NCBI RefSeq assembly: GCF_964340395.1
Contig: NC_135569.1
Coordinates: forward strand, 6,748,040-6,812,039
Origin: Glandiceps talaboti
Taxonomy: Eukaryota; Hemichordata; Enteropneusta; Spengelidae
Direction of reading: 5' to 3'
Length of the DNA stretch: 64,000 nt
Shown in pieces: positions 14,601 to 26,755 of this stretch (position 1 is its first letter; every line of letters begins with the position of its first letter). Below the pieces are notes generated by a model. It did no database searches, was not told where the DNA came from, and saw nothing but the letters and a program-made list of their open reading frames with translations. Both the position numbers and the translations under genes were made by a program.

Positions 14601-17600
14601 CTCCCCAGTGCGATTGGATGTGAACGAAAATTGGAATTTATGATAAAAATGTATTTTCCGTTATTATTTCAAATATATATTATTCATAAATCATCGAAAC
14701 TCTTCTAAATGTAATGTTTTACCATTAACAACTCATAAAATGTGCTTTACTTGGGCCCAAAACACCTGTTTCCATTGATAATACAAAGAAAGTGACATTT
14801 TTCAACTATTACGCAATAAGTCGTTTTTGCAGCCGAATGTACCCCAATTTCGCCTTTTTTGACCTTTGTGAAGAAATCGCGCTTTTGGGCTGTATACTGC
14901 CATCTACAGGTGACCTTATGTTTGTCTTCGTTTCGCTTGGGTTGGATTCAGCTCGAGAGCCAATTATAAATGTTCAGGCAATAAAATTATCCTTTTTAAT
15001 ATTCATAATTTTAGACGATATTTGTGTGTGTGTACTCAACATCAATTAATATATCAAGATTCTCCCCAGTGCGATTGGATGTGAACGAAAATTGGAATTT
15101 ATGATAAAAATGTATTTTCCGTTATTATTTCAAATATATATTATTCATAAATCATCGAAACTCTTCTAAATGTAATGTTTTACCATTAACAACTCATAAA
15201 ATGTGCTTTACTTGGGCCCAAAACACCTGTTTCCATTGATAATACAAAGAAAGTGACATTTTTCAACTATTACGCAATAAGTCGTTTTTGCAGCCGAATG
15301 TACCCCAATTTCGCCTTTTTTGACCTTTGTGAAGAAATCGCGCTTTTGGGCTGTATACTGCCATCTACAGGTGACCTTATGTTTGTCTTCGTTTCGCTTG
15401 GGTTGGATTCAGCTCGAGAGCCAATTATAAATGTTCAGGCAATAAAATTATCCTTTTTAATATTCATAATTTTAGACGATATTTGTGTGTGTGTACTCAA
15501 CATCAATTAATATATCAAGATTCTCCCCAGTGCGATTGGATGTGAACGAAAATTGGAATTTATGATAAAAATGTATTTTCCGTTATTATTTCAAATATAT
15601 ATTATTCATAAATCATCGAAACTCTTCTAAATGTAATGTTTTACCATTAACAACTCATAAAATGTGCTTTACTTGGGCCCTAAACACCTGTTTCCATTGA
15701 TAATACAAAGAAAGTGACATTTTTCAACTATTACGCAATAAGTCGTTTTTGCAGCCGAATGTACCCCAATTTCGCCTTTTTTGACCTTTGTGAAGAAATC
15801 GCGCTTTTGGGCTGTATACTGCCATCTACAGGTGACCTTATGTTTGTCTTCGTTTCGCTTGGGTTGGATTCAGCTCGAGAGCCAATTATAAATGTTCAGG
15901 CAATAAAATTATCCTTTTTAATATTCATAATTTTAGACGATATTTGTGTGTGTGTACTCAACATCAATTAATATATCAAGATTCTCCCCAGTGCGATTGG
16001 ATGTGAACGAAAATTGGAATTTATGATAAAAATGTATTTTCCGTTATTATTTCAAATATATATTATTCATAAATCATCGAAACTCTTCTAAATGTAATGT
16101 TTTACCATTAACAACTCATAAAATGTGCTTTACTTGGGCCCTAAACACCTGTTTCCATTGATAATACAAAGAAAGTGACATTTTTCAACTATTACGCAAT
16201 AAGTCGTTTTTGCAGCCGAATGTACCCCAATTTCGCCTTTTTTGACCTTTGTGAAGAAATCGCGCTTTTGGGCTGTATACTGCCATCTACAGGTGACCTT
16301 ATGTTTGTCTTCGTTTCGCTTGGGTTGGATTCAGCTCGAGAGCCAATTATAAATGTTCAGGCAATAAAATTATCCTTTTTAATATTCATAATTTTAGACG
16401 ATATTTGTGTGTGTGTACTCAACATCAATTAATATATCAAGATTCTCCCCAGTGCGATTGGATGTGAACGAAAATTGGAATTTATGATAAAAATGTATTT
16501 TCCGTTATTATTTCAAATATATATTATTCATAAATCATCGAAACTCTTCTAAATGTAATGTTTTACCATTAACAACTCATAAAATGTGCTTTACTTGGGC
16601 CCAAAACACCTGTTTCCATTGATAATACAAAGAAAGTGACATTTTTCAACTATTACGCAATAAGTCGTTTTTGCAGCCGAATGTACCCCAATTTCGCCTT
16701 TTTTGACCTTTGTGAAGAAATCGCGCTTTTGGGCTGTATACTGCCATCTACAGGTGACCTTATGTTTGTCTTCGTTTCGCTTGGGTTGGATTCAGCTCGA
16801 GAGCCAATTATAAATGTTCAGGCAATAAAATTATCCTTTTTAATATTCATAATTTTAGACGATATTTGTGTGTGTGTACTCAACATCAATTAATATATCA
16901 AGATTCTCCCCAGTGCGATTGGATGTGAACGAAAATTGGAATTTATGATAAAAATGTATTTTCCGTTATTATTTCAAATATATATTATTCATAAATCATC
17001 GAAACTCTTCTAAATGTAATGTTTTACCATTAACAACTCATAAAATGTGCTTTACCTGGGCCCAAAACACCTGTTTCCATTGATAATACAAAGAAAGTGA
17101 CATTTTTCAACTATTACGCAATAAGTCGTTTTTGCAGCCGAATGTACCCCAATTTCGCCTTTTTTGACCTTTGTGAAGAAATCGCGCTTTTGGGCTGTAT
17201 ACTGCCATCTACAGGTGACCTTATGTTTGTCTTCGTTTCGCTTGGGTTGGATTCAGCTCGAGAGCCAATTATAAATGTTCAGGCAATAAAATTATCCTTT
17301 TTAATATTCATAATTTTAGACGATATTTGTGTGTGTGTACTCAACATCAATTAATATATCAAGATTCTCCCCAGTGCGATTGGATGTGAACGAAAATTGG
17401 AATTTATGATAAAAATGTATTTTCCGTTATTATTTCAAATATATATTATTCATAAATCATCGAAACTCTTCTAAATGTAATGTTTTACCATTAACAACTC
17501 ATAAAATGTGCTTTACCTGGGCCCAAAACACCTGTTTCCATTGATAATACAAAGAAAGTGACATTTTTCAACTATTACGCAATAAGTCGTTTTTGCAGCC

Positions 17601-20570
17601 GAATGTACCCCAATTTCGCCTTTTTTGACCTTTGTGAAGAAATCGCGCTTTTGGGCTGTATACTGCCATCTACAGGTGACCTTATGTTTGTCTTCGTTTC
17701 GCTTGGGTTGGATTCAGCTCGAGAGCCAATTATAAATGTTCAGGCAATAAAATTATCCTTTTTAATATTCATAATTTTAGACGATATTTGTGTGTGTGTA
17801 CTCAACATCAATTAATATATCAAGATTCTCCCCAGTGCGATTGGATGTGAACGAAAATTGGAATTTATGATAAAAATGTATTTTCCGTTATTATTTCAAA
17901 TATATATTATTCATAAATCATCGAAACTCTTCTAAATGTAATGTTTTACCATTAACAACTCATAAAATGTGCTTTACCTGGGCCCAAAACACCTGTTTCC
18001 ATTGATAATACAAAGAAAGTGACATTTTTCAACTATTACGCAATAAGTCGTTTTTGCAGCCGAATGTACCCCAATTTCGCCTTTTTTGACATTTGTGAAG
18101 AAATCGCGCTTTTGGGCTGTATACTGCCATCTACAGGTGACCTTATGTTTGTCTTCGTTTCGCTTGGGTTGGATTCAGCTCGAGAGCCAATTATAAATGT
18201 TCAGGCAATAAAATTATCCTTTTTAATATTCATAATTTTAGACGATATTTGTGTGTGTGTACTCAACATCAATTAATATATCAAGATTCTCCCCAGTGCG
18301 ATTGGATGTGAACGAAAATTGGAATTTATGATAAAAATGTATTTTCCGTTATTATTTCAAATATATATTATTCATAAATCATCGAAACTCTTCTAAATGT
18401 AATGTTTTACCATTAACAACTCATAAAATGTGCTTTACCTGGGCCCAAAACACCTGTTTCCATTGATAATACAAAGAAAGTGACATTTTTCAACTATTAC
18501 GCAATAAGTCGTTTTTGCAGCCGAATGTACCCCAATTTCGCCTTTTTTGACCTTTGTGAAGAAATCGCGCTTTTGGGCTGTATACTGCCATCTACAGGTG
18601 ACCTTATGTTTGTCTTCGTTTCGCTTGGGTTGGATTCAGCTCGAGAGCCAATTATAAATGTTCAGGCAATAAAATTATCCTTTTTAATATTCATAATTTT
18701 AGACGATATTTGTGTGTGTGTACTCAACATCAATTAATATATCAAGATTCTCCCCAGTGCGATTGGATGTGAACGAAAATTGGAATTTATGATAAAAATG
18801 TATTTTCCGTTATTATTTCAAATATATATTATTCATAAATCATCGAAACTCTTCTAAATGTAATGTTTTACCATTAACAACTCATAAAATGTGCTTTACC
18901 TGGGCCCAAAACACCTGTTTCCATTGATAATACAAAGAAAGTGACATTTTTCAACTATTACGCAATAAGTCGTTTTTGCAGCCGAATGTACCCCAATTTC
19001 GCCTTTTTTGACCTTTGTGAAGAAATCGCGCTTTTGGGCTGTATACTGCCATCTACAGGTGACCTTATGTTTGTCTTCGTTTCGCTTGGGTTGGATTCAG
19101 CTCGAGAGCCAATTATAAATGTTCAGGCAATAAAATTATCCTTTTTAATATTCATAATTTTAGACGATATTTGTGTGTGTGTACTCAACATCAATTAATA
19201 TATCAAGATTCTCCCCAGTGCGATTGGATGTGAACGAAAATTGGAATTTATGATAAAAATGTATTTTCCGTTATTATTTCAAATATATATTATTCATAAA
19301 TCATCGAAACTCTTCTAAATGTAATGTTTTACCATTAACAACTCATAAAATGTGCTTTACCTGGGCCCAAAACACCTGTTTCCATTGATAATACAAAGAA
19401 AGTGACATTTTTCAACTATTACGCAATAAGTCGTTTTTGCAGCCGAATGTACCCCAATTTCGCCTTTTTTGACCTTTGTGAAGAAATCGCGCTTTTGGGC
19501 TGTATACTGCCATCTACAGGTGACCTTATGTTTGTCTTCGTTTCGCTTGGGTTGGATTCAGCTCGAGAGCCAATTATAAATGTTCAGGCAATAAAATTAT
19601 CCTTTTTAATATTCATAATTTTAGACGATATTTGTGTGTGTGTACTCAACATCAATTAATATATCAAGATTCTCCCCAGTGCGATTGGATGTGAACGAAA
19701 ATTGGAATTTATGATAAAAATGTATTTTCCGTTATTATTTCAAATATATATTATTCATAAATCATCGAAACTCTTCTAAATGTAATGTTTTACCATTAAC
19801 AACTCATAAAATGTGCTTTACTTGGGCCCAAAACACCTGTTTCCATTGATAATACAAAGAAAGTGACATTTTTCAACTATTACGCAATAAGTCGTTTTTG
19901 CAGCCGAATGTACCCCAATTTCGCCTTTTTTGACCTTTGTGAAGAAATCGCGCTTTTGGGCTGTATACTGCCATCTACAGGTGACCTTATGTTTGTCTTC
20001 GTTTCGCTTGGGTTGGATTCAGCTCGAGAGCCAATTATAAATGTTCAGGCAATAAAATTATCCTTTTTAATATTCATAATTTTAGACGATATTTGTGTGT
20101 GTGTACTCAACATCAATTAATATATCAAGATTCTCCCCAGTGCGATTGGATGTGAACGAAAATTGGAATTTATGATAAAAATGTATTTTCCGTTATTATT
20201 TCAAATATATATTATTCATAAATCATCGAAACTCTTCTAAATGTAATGTTTTACCATTAACAACTCATAAAATGTGCTTTACTTGGGCCCAAAACACCTG
20301 TTTCCATTGATAATACAAAGAAAGTGACATTTTTCAACTATTACGCAATAAGTCGTTTTTGCAGCCGAATGTACCCCAATTTCGCCTTTTTTGACCTTTG
20401 TGAAGAAATCACGCTTTTGGGCTGTATACTGCCATCTACAGGCGACCTTATATTTACCTTCGTTTTGCTAGGGTTGGATTCAGCCTGAGAGCCAACTGTA
20501 AATAAATGTCCGGGTAATAAAATTTTCCTCTCTATTTATTCATAATTTTAGACGATATTTTTGTGTCTGT
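2665..20570 (+). repeat. 461-bp satellite array, about 39 head-to-tail units
   Basis: The same sequence recurs every 461 bp (for example GTGACATTTTTCAACTATTA at 3266, 3727, 4188 and so on to 20323). The first unit is 462 bp and diverged, the last degenerates after about 20410, and the roughly 37 interior units are nearly identical. Each unit contains GGGCCC, CTCGAG, a short TG run and an AT-rich stretch. Each interior unit keeps an open frame of 85 codons beginning MTFFNYYAISRFCSRMYPNF, with no recognisable domain; the identity follows from array homogenisation, so I do not call it a gene. Marker variants: A to T (GGGCCCTAAAC) at 6461, 8305, 8766, 13837, 15681, 16142; T to C (TTTACCTGGG) at 9680, 10141, 10602, 17056, 17517, 17978, 18439, 18900, 19361; a private change at 18091 (GACATTTGTG). 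Confidence 0.97.
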
Positions 20571-20735
20571 ATTCAATATTAATCAATGTCTCTTCATTAA
20601 TAACCCCTCCCCACCCCAACCTTTGGCTAGAAGGGAGAGGTGAAAATTCAGTGACTATTGAAATGAAAACGATTTACTAGTAAAAGTTGATAAACGTCAG
20701 TTTCATTTTTTTCTTTGTATTGCAAATAGTAATTG
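20571..20735 (+). repeat. Right flanking direct repeat of the satellite array
   Basis: Reads CTAGAAGGGAGAGGTGAAAA at 20627, then TTCAGTGACTATTGAAATGA and TTTCTTTGTATTGCAAATAG. It is a diverged direct copy of the left flank at 2557. Confidence 0.85.
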
Positions 20736-20999
20736 TTGCGGGGAAAACAAAAACCGATGGTTCCCGAAGAGTAAATCACGGGAAACTCGGTAACTTTCGG
20801 CATATGTTTGAACAAAAAGAAACCTTGCAAAGTACCAGAGACGATGGCAGAGTTTGCAGTCCCCCTATTAACTTCTAGGAACAATACCCCTTACTGATAG
20901 GCGTCTGCCTTGCCAGTGATTCTATCTGATACCCGAAACTTTCAGTTTCATAGCCTCATGAATAACAAACAATAAAAATGTAAATTATTAAAGTTGTCA

Positions 21000-21170
21000 T
21001 GATTAGAGGCATAAGGTAAGGTAAGGGCACCCCATGACGGTATACCATACAGACTGTACAGACCAGGGCGTTATAGCCACCACATCTCTGGCGTCTTCTT
21101 TGAAGTCTATATTAGCCATTGCGGGATGGCGTTGAGTCCTAGACTAAAACCCGTTCCTACTGCAATACAA
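21000..21170 (+). mobile_element. Possible SINE/LINE 3' tail ending in (AATAC)n
   Basis: A compositionally different block (GGGCACCCCATGACGGTATA, GGGATGGCGTTGAGTCCTAG) ends in CTGCAATACAATACAATACA and merges into a TACA microsatellite. A unique body leading into a short-repeat tail is typical of non-LTR retroposons. No second copy was seen in the window, so this is inference. Confidence 0.35.
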
Positions 21171-21474
21171 TACAATACATATATACATACATAAGTACAT
21201 ACATACATACATACATACATACGTACGTACGTACGTACGTACATACATAAATACATATATACACACATAAATACATACCGGTACATACATACATACATAC
21301 ATACATACATACATACATACATACATACATACATACATACATACAAACATAAATATGTACATACGTACGTACATACATACATAAATATGTACATACATAC
21401 GTACATACATACATACATACATACATACATACACACATACATAAATATATACATACACACATACATAAATACAT

Positions 21475-21505
<31 letters not shown>
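21165..21505. repeat. (TACA)n microsatellite
   Basis: About 340 bp of TACATACA units with CGTACGTA and ACACAC interruptions. Long minus-strand frames reading MYVCMYVC are artefacts of the four-base period. Confidence 0.97.
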
Positions 21506-22949
21506 ATCAAGAAATAAAAACCAAAGTTTCATGAAATATCTTTATTTGAAGAAGAGAATGTAGTGAGACATGACATGATTTCAAACATGTTCCTAGACTT
21601 ACAAATGAGAAATATTTGAATCTTTATATACTTACATAAACCAGAGGAAAAAATGTCAAAAATTTCAAATCTTCTAGCCCCAGAAGTTGGAACACTATAG
21701 TGTATCTTAATCAAAATAAAGGGAATTAGGTGTGGGGTGGGGGTGAACACGGAAGATTTCTAAGATTTTGAAAAATTTGCAAAGTTTCAAGTGTGGAATG
21801 TTCTCTAAAATGGAGACAAATTTTAAAGGCAGTTAAATACAATTAATTTTTTGTTAAATTTAATAGTTTGAGATTTCTGGGAAAAAAGACAATTCTGATT
21901 TTTTTTTTCAAAATTACTGGGTTTTCTACAATAACAATCCATAAATATCCAAAAACATTAATCACTGATATTCAATTTGAAGGTTTGATCACGATACATA
22001 GTATTTACATTAGGAAATCATACATATACAAATAGTTTTTTAATAATTAATGATCTTCAAACAGAAAAAAAAGGTTGTCAAGAAATACCATACAGGGCTC
22101 AAGCAGTTCTTACATATATCAGAAACTTTTCTTGAGTTTGCAAAACTTTTGAAATTTGATAAAACAAATGAATTTCACATTTCAACCAAGAGGGCGCTAT
22201 AATGATGGTGCGACATATGTGTCAAAGGGATAAAAAGAGGTGATACATATATAGTTTATCAATTGTTCATTTCCGAGGTGTCATTTATGTATTAATTGAA
22301 CACTCCCTTTACAATATAACTTGCTTTTTTTTTTTGCATTCTGACTTTCCTGCCAAAAAGTACGGAAGTGAGAAAATATTGTCATACAAAAATTTGGAGA
22401 GGGCAGGTTTACGTAAAACACAAGCACACTGAGTGAAGATGCACGTGAGAGCATGTAATGGTCAGGGAGTTGCATGTGTAGTGTACTTAGTTTTCTTTGC
22501 AGATGTACTTCACAAGCGTAGCAAGTCATTGTGCACTCATTACATACTGTCTTGTATGCAATCATGTGTTTTTTGATATTCCACTGCAGTGAAAATACCA
22601 TGAGTAAGAGTACACATTGAAACAAGTAAGTACTGGCAAATACAATACATGTCATATAAAAGATAAACTTTGAAAGAAAATGAAGAAAAAAAATGCATAA
22701 TTTAGGAAGTGGAACCCGTTATCAGAAATAACATTACAACTTATTCATAAATCCAGCCGATGAATAGTTTTGGTCCATAATGCCTAAAAAAGCCAACCTG
22801 CCAAATGTTTAACGGGGGACACAAACTTTGAAAATAAAATTTGTTTTCGAAACATTCAGGACTCAGAAGAAAATAAATGACATAACTGATAAATTTGACA
22901 TTACATTTCTGTCACTTTTTGTGAATATGTAACACCCCTTTAGTCTCTC

Positions 22950-23095
22950 TTTTGTCATAACCAATCAAAACCTCTGTCTCACTCAAGCTATGCAAATGTT
23001 ATGCCATCCACTGACCAATCAAAACCTGCATCCTCTGTCTCAATCAGGATATGCAAATTTGTCATGCATTGATTGACCAATCAAAACCTGTTTGT
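22950..23095. repeat. Tandem repeat with CCAATCAAAA and ATGCAAAT motifs
   Basis: Three loose copies of a 54-62 bp unit. CCAATCAAAA starts at 22961, 23015 and 23077; the octamer ATGCAAAT is at 22990 and 23051. CCTCTGTCTCA recurs. Confidence 0.8.
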
Positions 23096-23671
23096 TTCTG
23101 ATCGCAAATGGGTTTTGTTGATTGCTGTATCCGATTATTTGAGGTTTTAATAACGTTTGGTTTCCTAATCACCTGATTAGCATAACTCATCGTTCATTCA
23201 AAATGACAACGTATCAAATGTCAATAACTTAAACTCTTTCACCTGTCTTCAATATGCCATACCAAGTTGATTTCAAATGTGTAATCTCTACAACTCTTGA
23301 TTTTGCATTTTTACGAAAGTACACAGAAAAGACAATCTGTTTGTTTGTTGAGTAATTTGTTTGTTTGTTTGTTGTTTTACGAGGGGAAAGGGTTTTTCAA
23401 ATGCTGATATTACAGAATAGCACACCCATTGTACAAATCCAGATAAACACTGCCTGCCAGTTTTCCACTAATTTGCATATTATCCCAGATGGAACCTGCT
23501 CCTTGTATGCCTGTGTATTACAATCGTGACATTTTGATGAGGACAGATAGAATAAACAAACAAACAAATTTTACTTTCTGTAGTTATACGGCAATCTTTG
23601 AAATCCCTTGGTCATTGCATTATCAGACATTAAACAAACATCATGTCATCCAGCCCTAATCGGCCTCTCTT

Positions 23672-23957
23672 TACACCAATGTGTGAGGGCGCCATAACAC
23701 AGCAAACCTTACACCAATGTGTGAGGGCGCCCTAACACCCTAACATGGCGAATCTTACACCAAGATGTAAGGGAGCCCTAACATGGCGAATCTTACACCA
23801 ATGTGTGAGTGCACCCTAACACGGCAGCTCTTACACCAATGTGTGAGGGTGCCCTAACATGGCGAATCTTACACCAGTGTGTGAGTGCGCCCTAACACGG
23901 CAGCTCTTACACCAATGTGTGAGGGCGCCCTAACATGGCAAATCTTACAGACTATTT
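23672..23957. repeat. Tandem array of about 40-bp units derived from a MITE end
   Basis: About seven copies of CTTACACCAATGTGTGAGGG followed by CGCCCTAACATGGCGAAT. The last unit ends CTTACAGACTA, the exact terminus of the 100-bp MITE at 25244 and 62614, whose right end also reads TGTGAGGGCGCCCTGTCATG. Confidence 0.85.
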
Positions 23958-25243
23958 CCTGCAAGAAACCCAGTAGGTATAAATACATACAGACCACACA
24001 TCTAAAGGAATCACTATAGTGGAAAAAGTACACTCAAGCATTGTTCTGTAACACACTGGAAAAAGTCAAAATGTTCAAAGTCTTGAAAAACACCAGTAGT
24101 AATATACAATATATACATATCAGATAAAATATTAACCAACCCAAGTTGTTCTTTTTTTTTAGAGAGAGAGAGATAATTATACATACATACAAACACATTT
24201 CAAGAATACATCTTACTTTTTCTACAATGTTTGTACACCTAATATGACTGCATAAGTAGGCGTCAGTCGAGGTCAAATTTGCAGCAAAAAATTTCAAAAA
24301 AAAAATTAAGTACAAGTTCTGAAAATGAAAGGGTTTATATGTTAGTATATTGAATGATTAATATTTGGGATGGGATGTTATTGTGCCAGCACAGATTTTG
24401 AAAAGGGGAAAACATTTGCATTATTTAAATATATGCATTGTGAGCTTGTGTTGATTTTTTTTTCATCAAAGCTAATTTTAGATTTATATACTTTACCAGG
24501 AAATAAAGGTTATTTTCACAAACTCTGGGTTCTGGAGCATCATTTCCGGATTTAGCACAACATAAAATTCTTACGATTATACATCACCAAATTAAAACTT
24601 TTTTTCTCCGTCATTGTTTTTTGCAGTCATCCAGTTTTGCCTCATAAGCATCAGCAGAAATGCAAATGTATTAGATGAACAATGAATATTCATGACTTCT
24701 AGGTTTGTATTACTTTACACATGTGCATGTCTGCTGATGCTCCCATGGCAACACTCGACCACTACACTAAGAAGTTTCAACTTGGTGTTTCTTGGCAATT
24801 GAGCAAAATTTATGTGATGTGAAATCATGAAATGATTCTCCAGAGCTCAAAGTTTATTAATACGCCTTCATTTCCTAGAATGGTGCTCCCCTTAAGATAC
24901 GTCATGTTGGGACACCCCCTCACATGGGGTGACACCCCTATAATGAAAGATCATACAGTTGAGTGGCAAACGACATGACGTACCTAATTTTGGAAAAATT
25001 GCGGTAAATTTTGTATATTTATGACACATCTGTATATGAATGTGCTGCTCCAATCTGACCTCACTGAGTTTTACGAGTGAAGCAATCAAGAACTGGTTAG
25101 ATTAACATTTATGTTTACAATATTCTTGTCACAAAAATATGCTTGACAACTTCACTTATACCAGGTAACCCAAGCAAAAATTCAAGTATTTTCTAGATTT
25201 AGTCAAAAATAAACTGAACAAAATTTGAAAGCATGAGTTTACT

Positions 25244-25342
25244 TAGACGGTAAGATACGTCGTCATTCTGCCCTCAACGGTCTCTTGGAGAGAGGTTGTC
25301 TGATGTGTGAGGGCGCCCTGTCATGGGGTACCTTACAGACTA
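25244..25342. mobile_element. 99-bp MITE with 9-bp target duplication (copy 1)
   Basis: Begins TAGACGGTAAGATACGTCGT and ends GGTACCTTACAGACTA, which are inverted repeats. Flanked by GAGTTTACT (25235-25243) and GAGTTTACA (25343-25351), an 8-of-9 match. The 9-bp duplication suggests a Mutator-like origin. Related to 62614-62714. Confidence 0.85.
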
Positions 25343-25435
25343 GAGTTTACATTACAGCCTGAGATGAGAGTAAATTGTTTATATTTGTATGGTAATATTA
25401 TCACATACGGTCATTCATTTGGTGATCAAGTATGA

Positions 25436-25730
25436 CAGCGGACACCGAGCTATAAGCTAATTAAGTTATACACAAACTAAAACTACTGTTGCAGCATCTT
25501 GATAAAAGTACGTCAAAGGGCATACTCACAATAAGGCGGTGTTTCTTACGACGTTCATGATCTTACAGCGACCATTTTGTGGACTTCTAATGTTGACACT
25601 ATCTTGTCATGATTATATCCACGTAACCAAGACAACGCTATCATCCATGTGTGTAATCTACCAACAACAAAAGTCTTAGTATGTGTCTGTCTTAGTTTGC
25701 CGATAGCTCGATTTCCACAGTAGTAATTTA
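25436..25730. mobile_element. MITE-like element, family A (copy 3)
   Basis: Left end CGAGCTATAAGCTAATTAAG and TACACAAACTAAAACTACTG; right end GTCTGTCTTAGTTTGCCGAT then AGCTCGATTTCCACAGTAGT, its inverse. The interior shares TGTGTAATCTACCA and TAATGTTGACACTATCTTGT with other family A copies. Confidence 0.65.
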
Positions 25731-26249
25731 TAACGAAAAAATATTCATCCATAAATCAATTTTAATTAAATGCCATTTTTTTCCGAAAAAGTAATGATGC
25801 TGATTTAAAACATGAAGATTTGTAACTGAAATAACCAATGCTGCCATAACGATGGTTGCTATGGTATCAAGGTGATGTATATATAGCATTGCTTGTAAGT
25901 AACAGAAAGAAAACATCTATAGAATAATTTCATTTGTCATTCCAGGCAAAAGACCTTTTGATAAATCCAAAAAGACCTTTTACATACTGTGGGTCCTTTC
26001 TTGCACGAGGGCGCTAACACGGATAAGTACGGTAATTCTACTGGGCTACACACAATGGAGGTTGGATAGTTTTTCTCTGTAGAATGCTATTCAATTTTAG
26101 CACTGATAATTGAAACCTTTTAAAAGGCATAAATATTGAAAATGTTCCTCGAGGAACATCCTTTCATTTCGTACACATACTTTATACAGTCATACAATTA
26201 TGTACTTCAATACTGTTATGTATATTGCAGCATTTATATCTGGATAAAA

Positions 26250-26755
26250 TAACCAATCAGCCAATTGTATGTCAGTATACTAGCTAATCAGCCAATAGCA
26301 TGTCGGTATATTAGCCAATCAGCCAATAGCATGTCGGTATATTAGCCAATCAGCCAATAGCATGTTGGTATACTAGCCGATATTGCACATCAGTATATTA
26401 GCTAATCAGCTGATTGCACGTTGGTGTACTAGCCAATCAGATGATTGCATGTCGGTATACTGGCCAATCAGCTGATTGCATGTTGGTATAATAACCAACC
26501 AGCCAAATGCATGTCAGTATACTAGCCAATCAGCAAATAGCAACTACTGACATCAGTATACTAGCCAATCAGCCGACTGCATGTCAGTATACTAGCCAAT
26601 CAGCCGACTGCATGTCAGTATACTAGCCAATCAGCCAACTGCATGTCAGTATACTAGCCAATCAGCCAACTGCATGTCAGTATACTAGCCAATCAGCCGA
26701 CTGCATGTCATTATACTAGCCAATCAGCCACTGACATATTGTTACTCTAACCAAT
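26250..26755. repeat. CCAAT-rich minisatellite, about 15 units of 32-35 bp
   Basis: Unit CCAATCAGCCGACTGCATGT then CAGTATACTAG. Most units contain CCAATCAG, a match to the NF-Y CCAAT-box core; some carry the perfect palindrome AATCAGCTGATT. No gene start is visible beside it. Confidence 0.92.

Noticed and set aside
2665-20570. CRISPR array or multi-copy gene cluster
   Set aside because: Units are contiguous 461-bp repeats with no unique spacers, in a eukaryotic context; the open frame has no recognisable domain and its identity is explained by array homogenisation.
21107-21532. Long minus-strand frames reading MYVCMYVC
   Set aside because: They follow directly from a (TACA)n microsatellite; all frames of a four-base repeat without a stop stay open. 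The same holds for 39.2-39.6, 44.9-45.5 and 48.0-48.6 kb.
23180-23255. Candidate CAMTA 3' terminal exon (minus strand, QVKEFK-like reading)
   Set aside because: The reading resembles the vertebrate C terminus for a few residues, but the AG lacks a pyrimidine tract and it lies more than 9 kb away. Not supportable without transcripts.
26142-26159. ATGTTCCTCGAGGAACAT palindrome as a heat-shock or STAT site
   Set aside because: It is a perfect 18-bp palindrome, but the TTC to GAA spacing is six bases and fits neither consensus.
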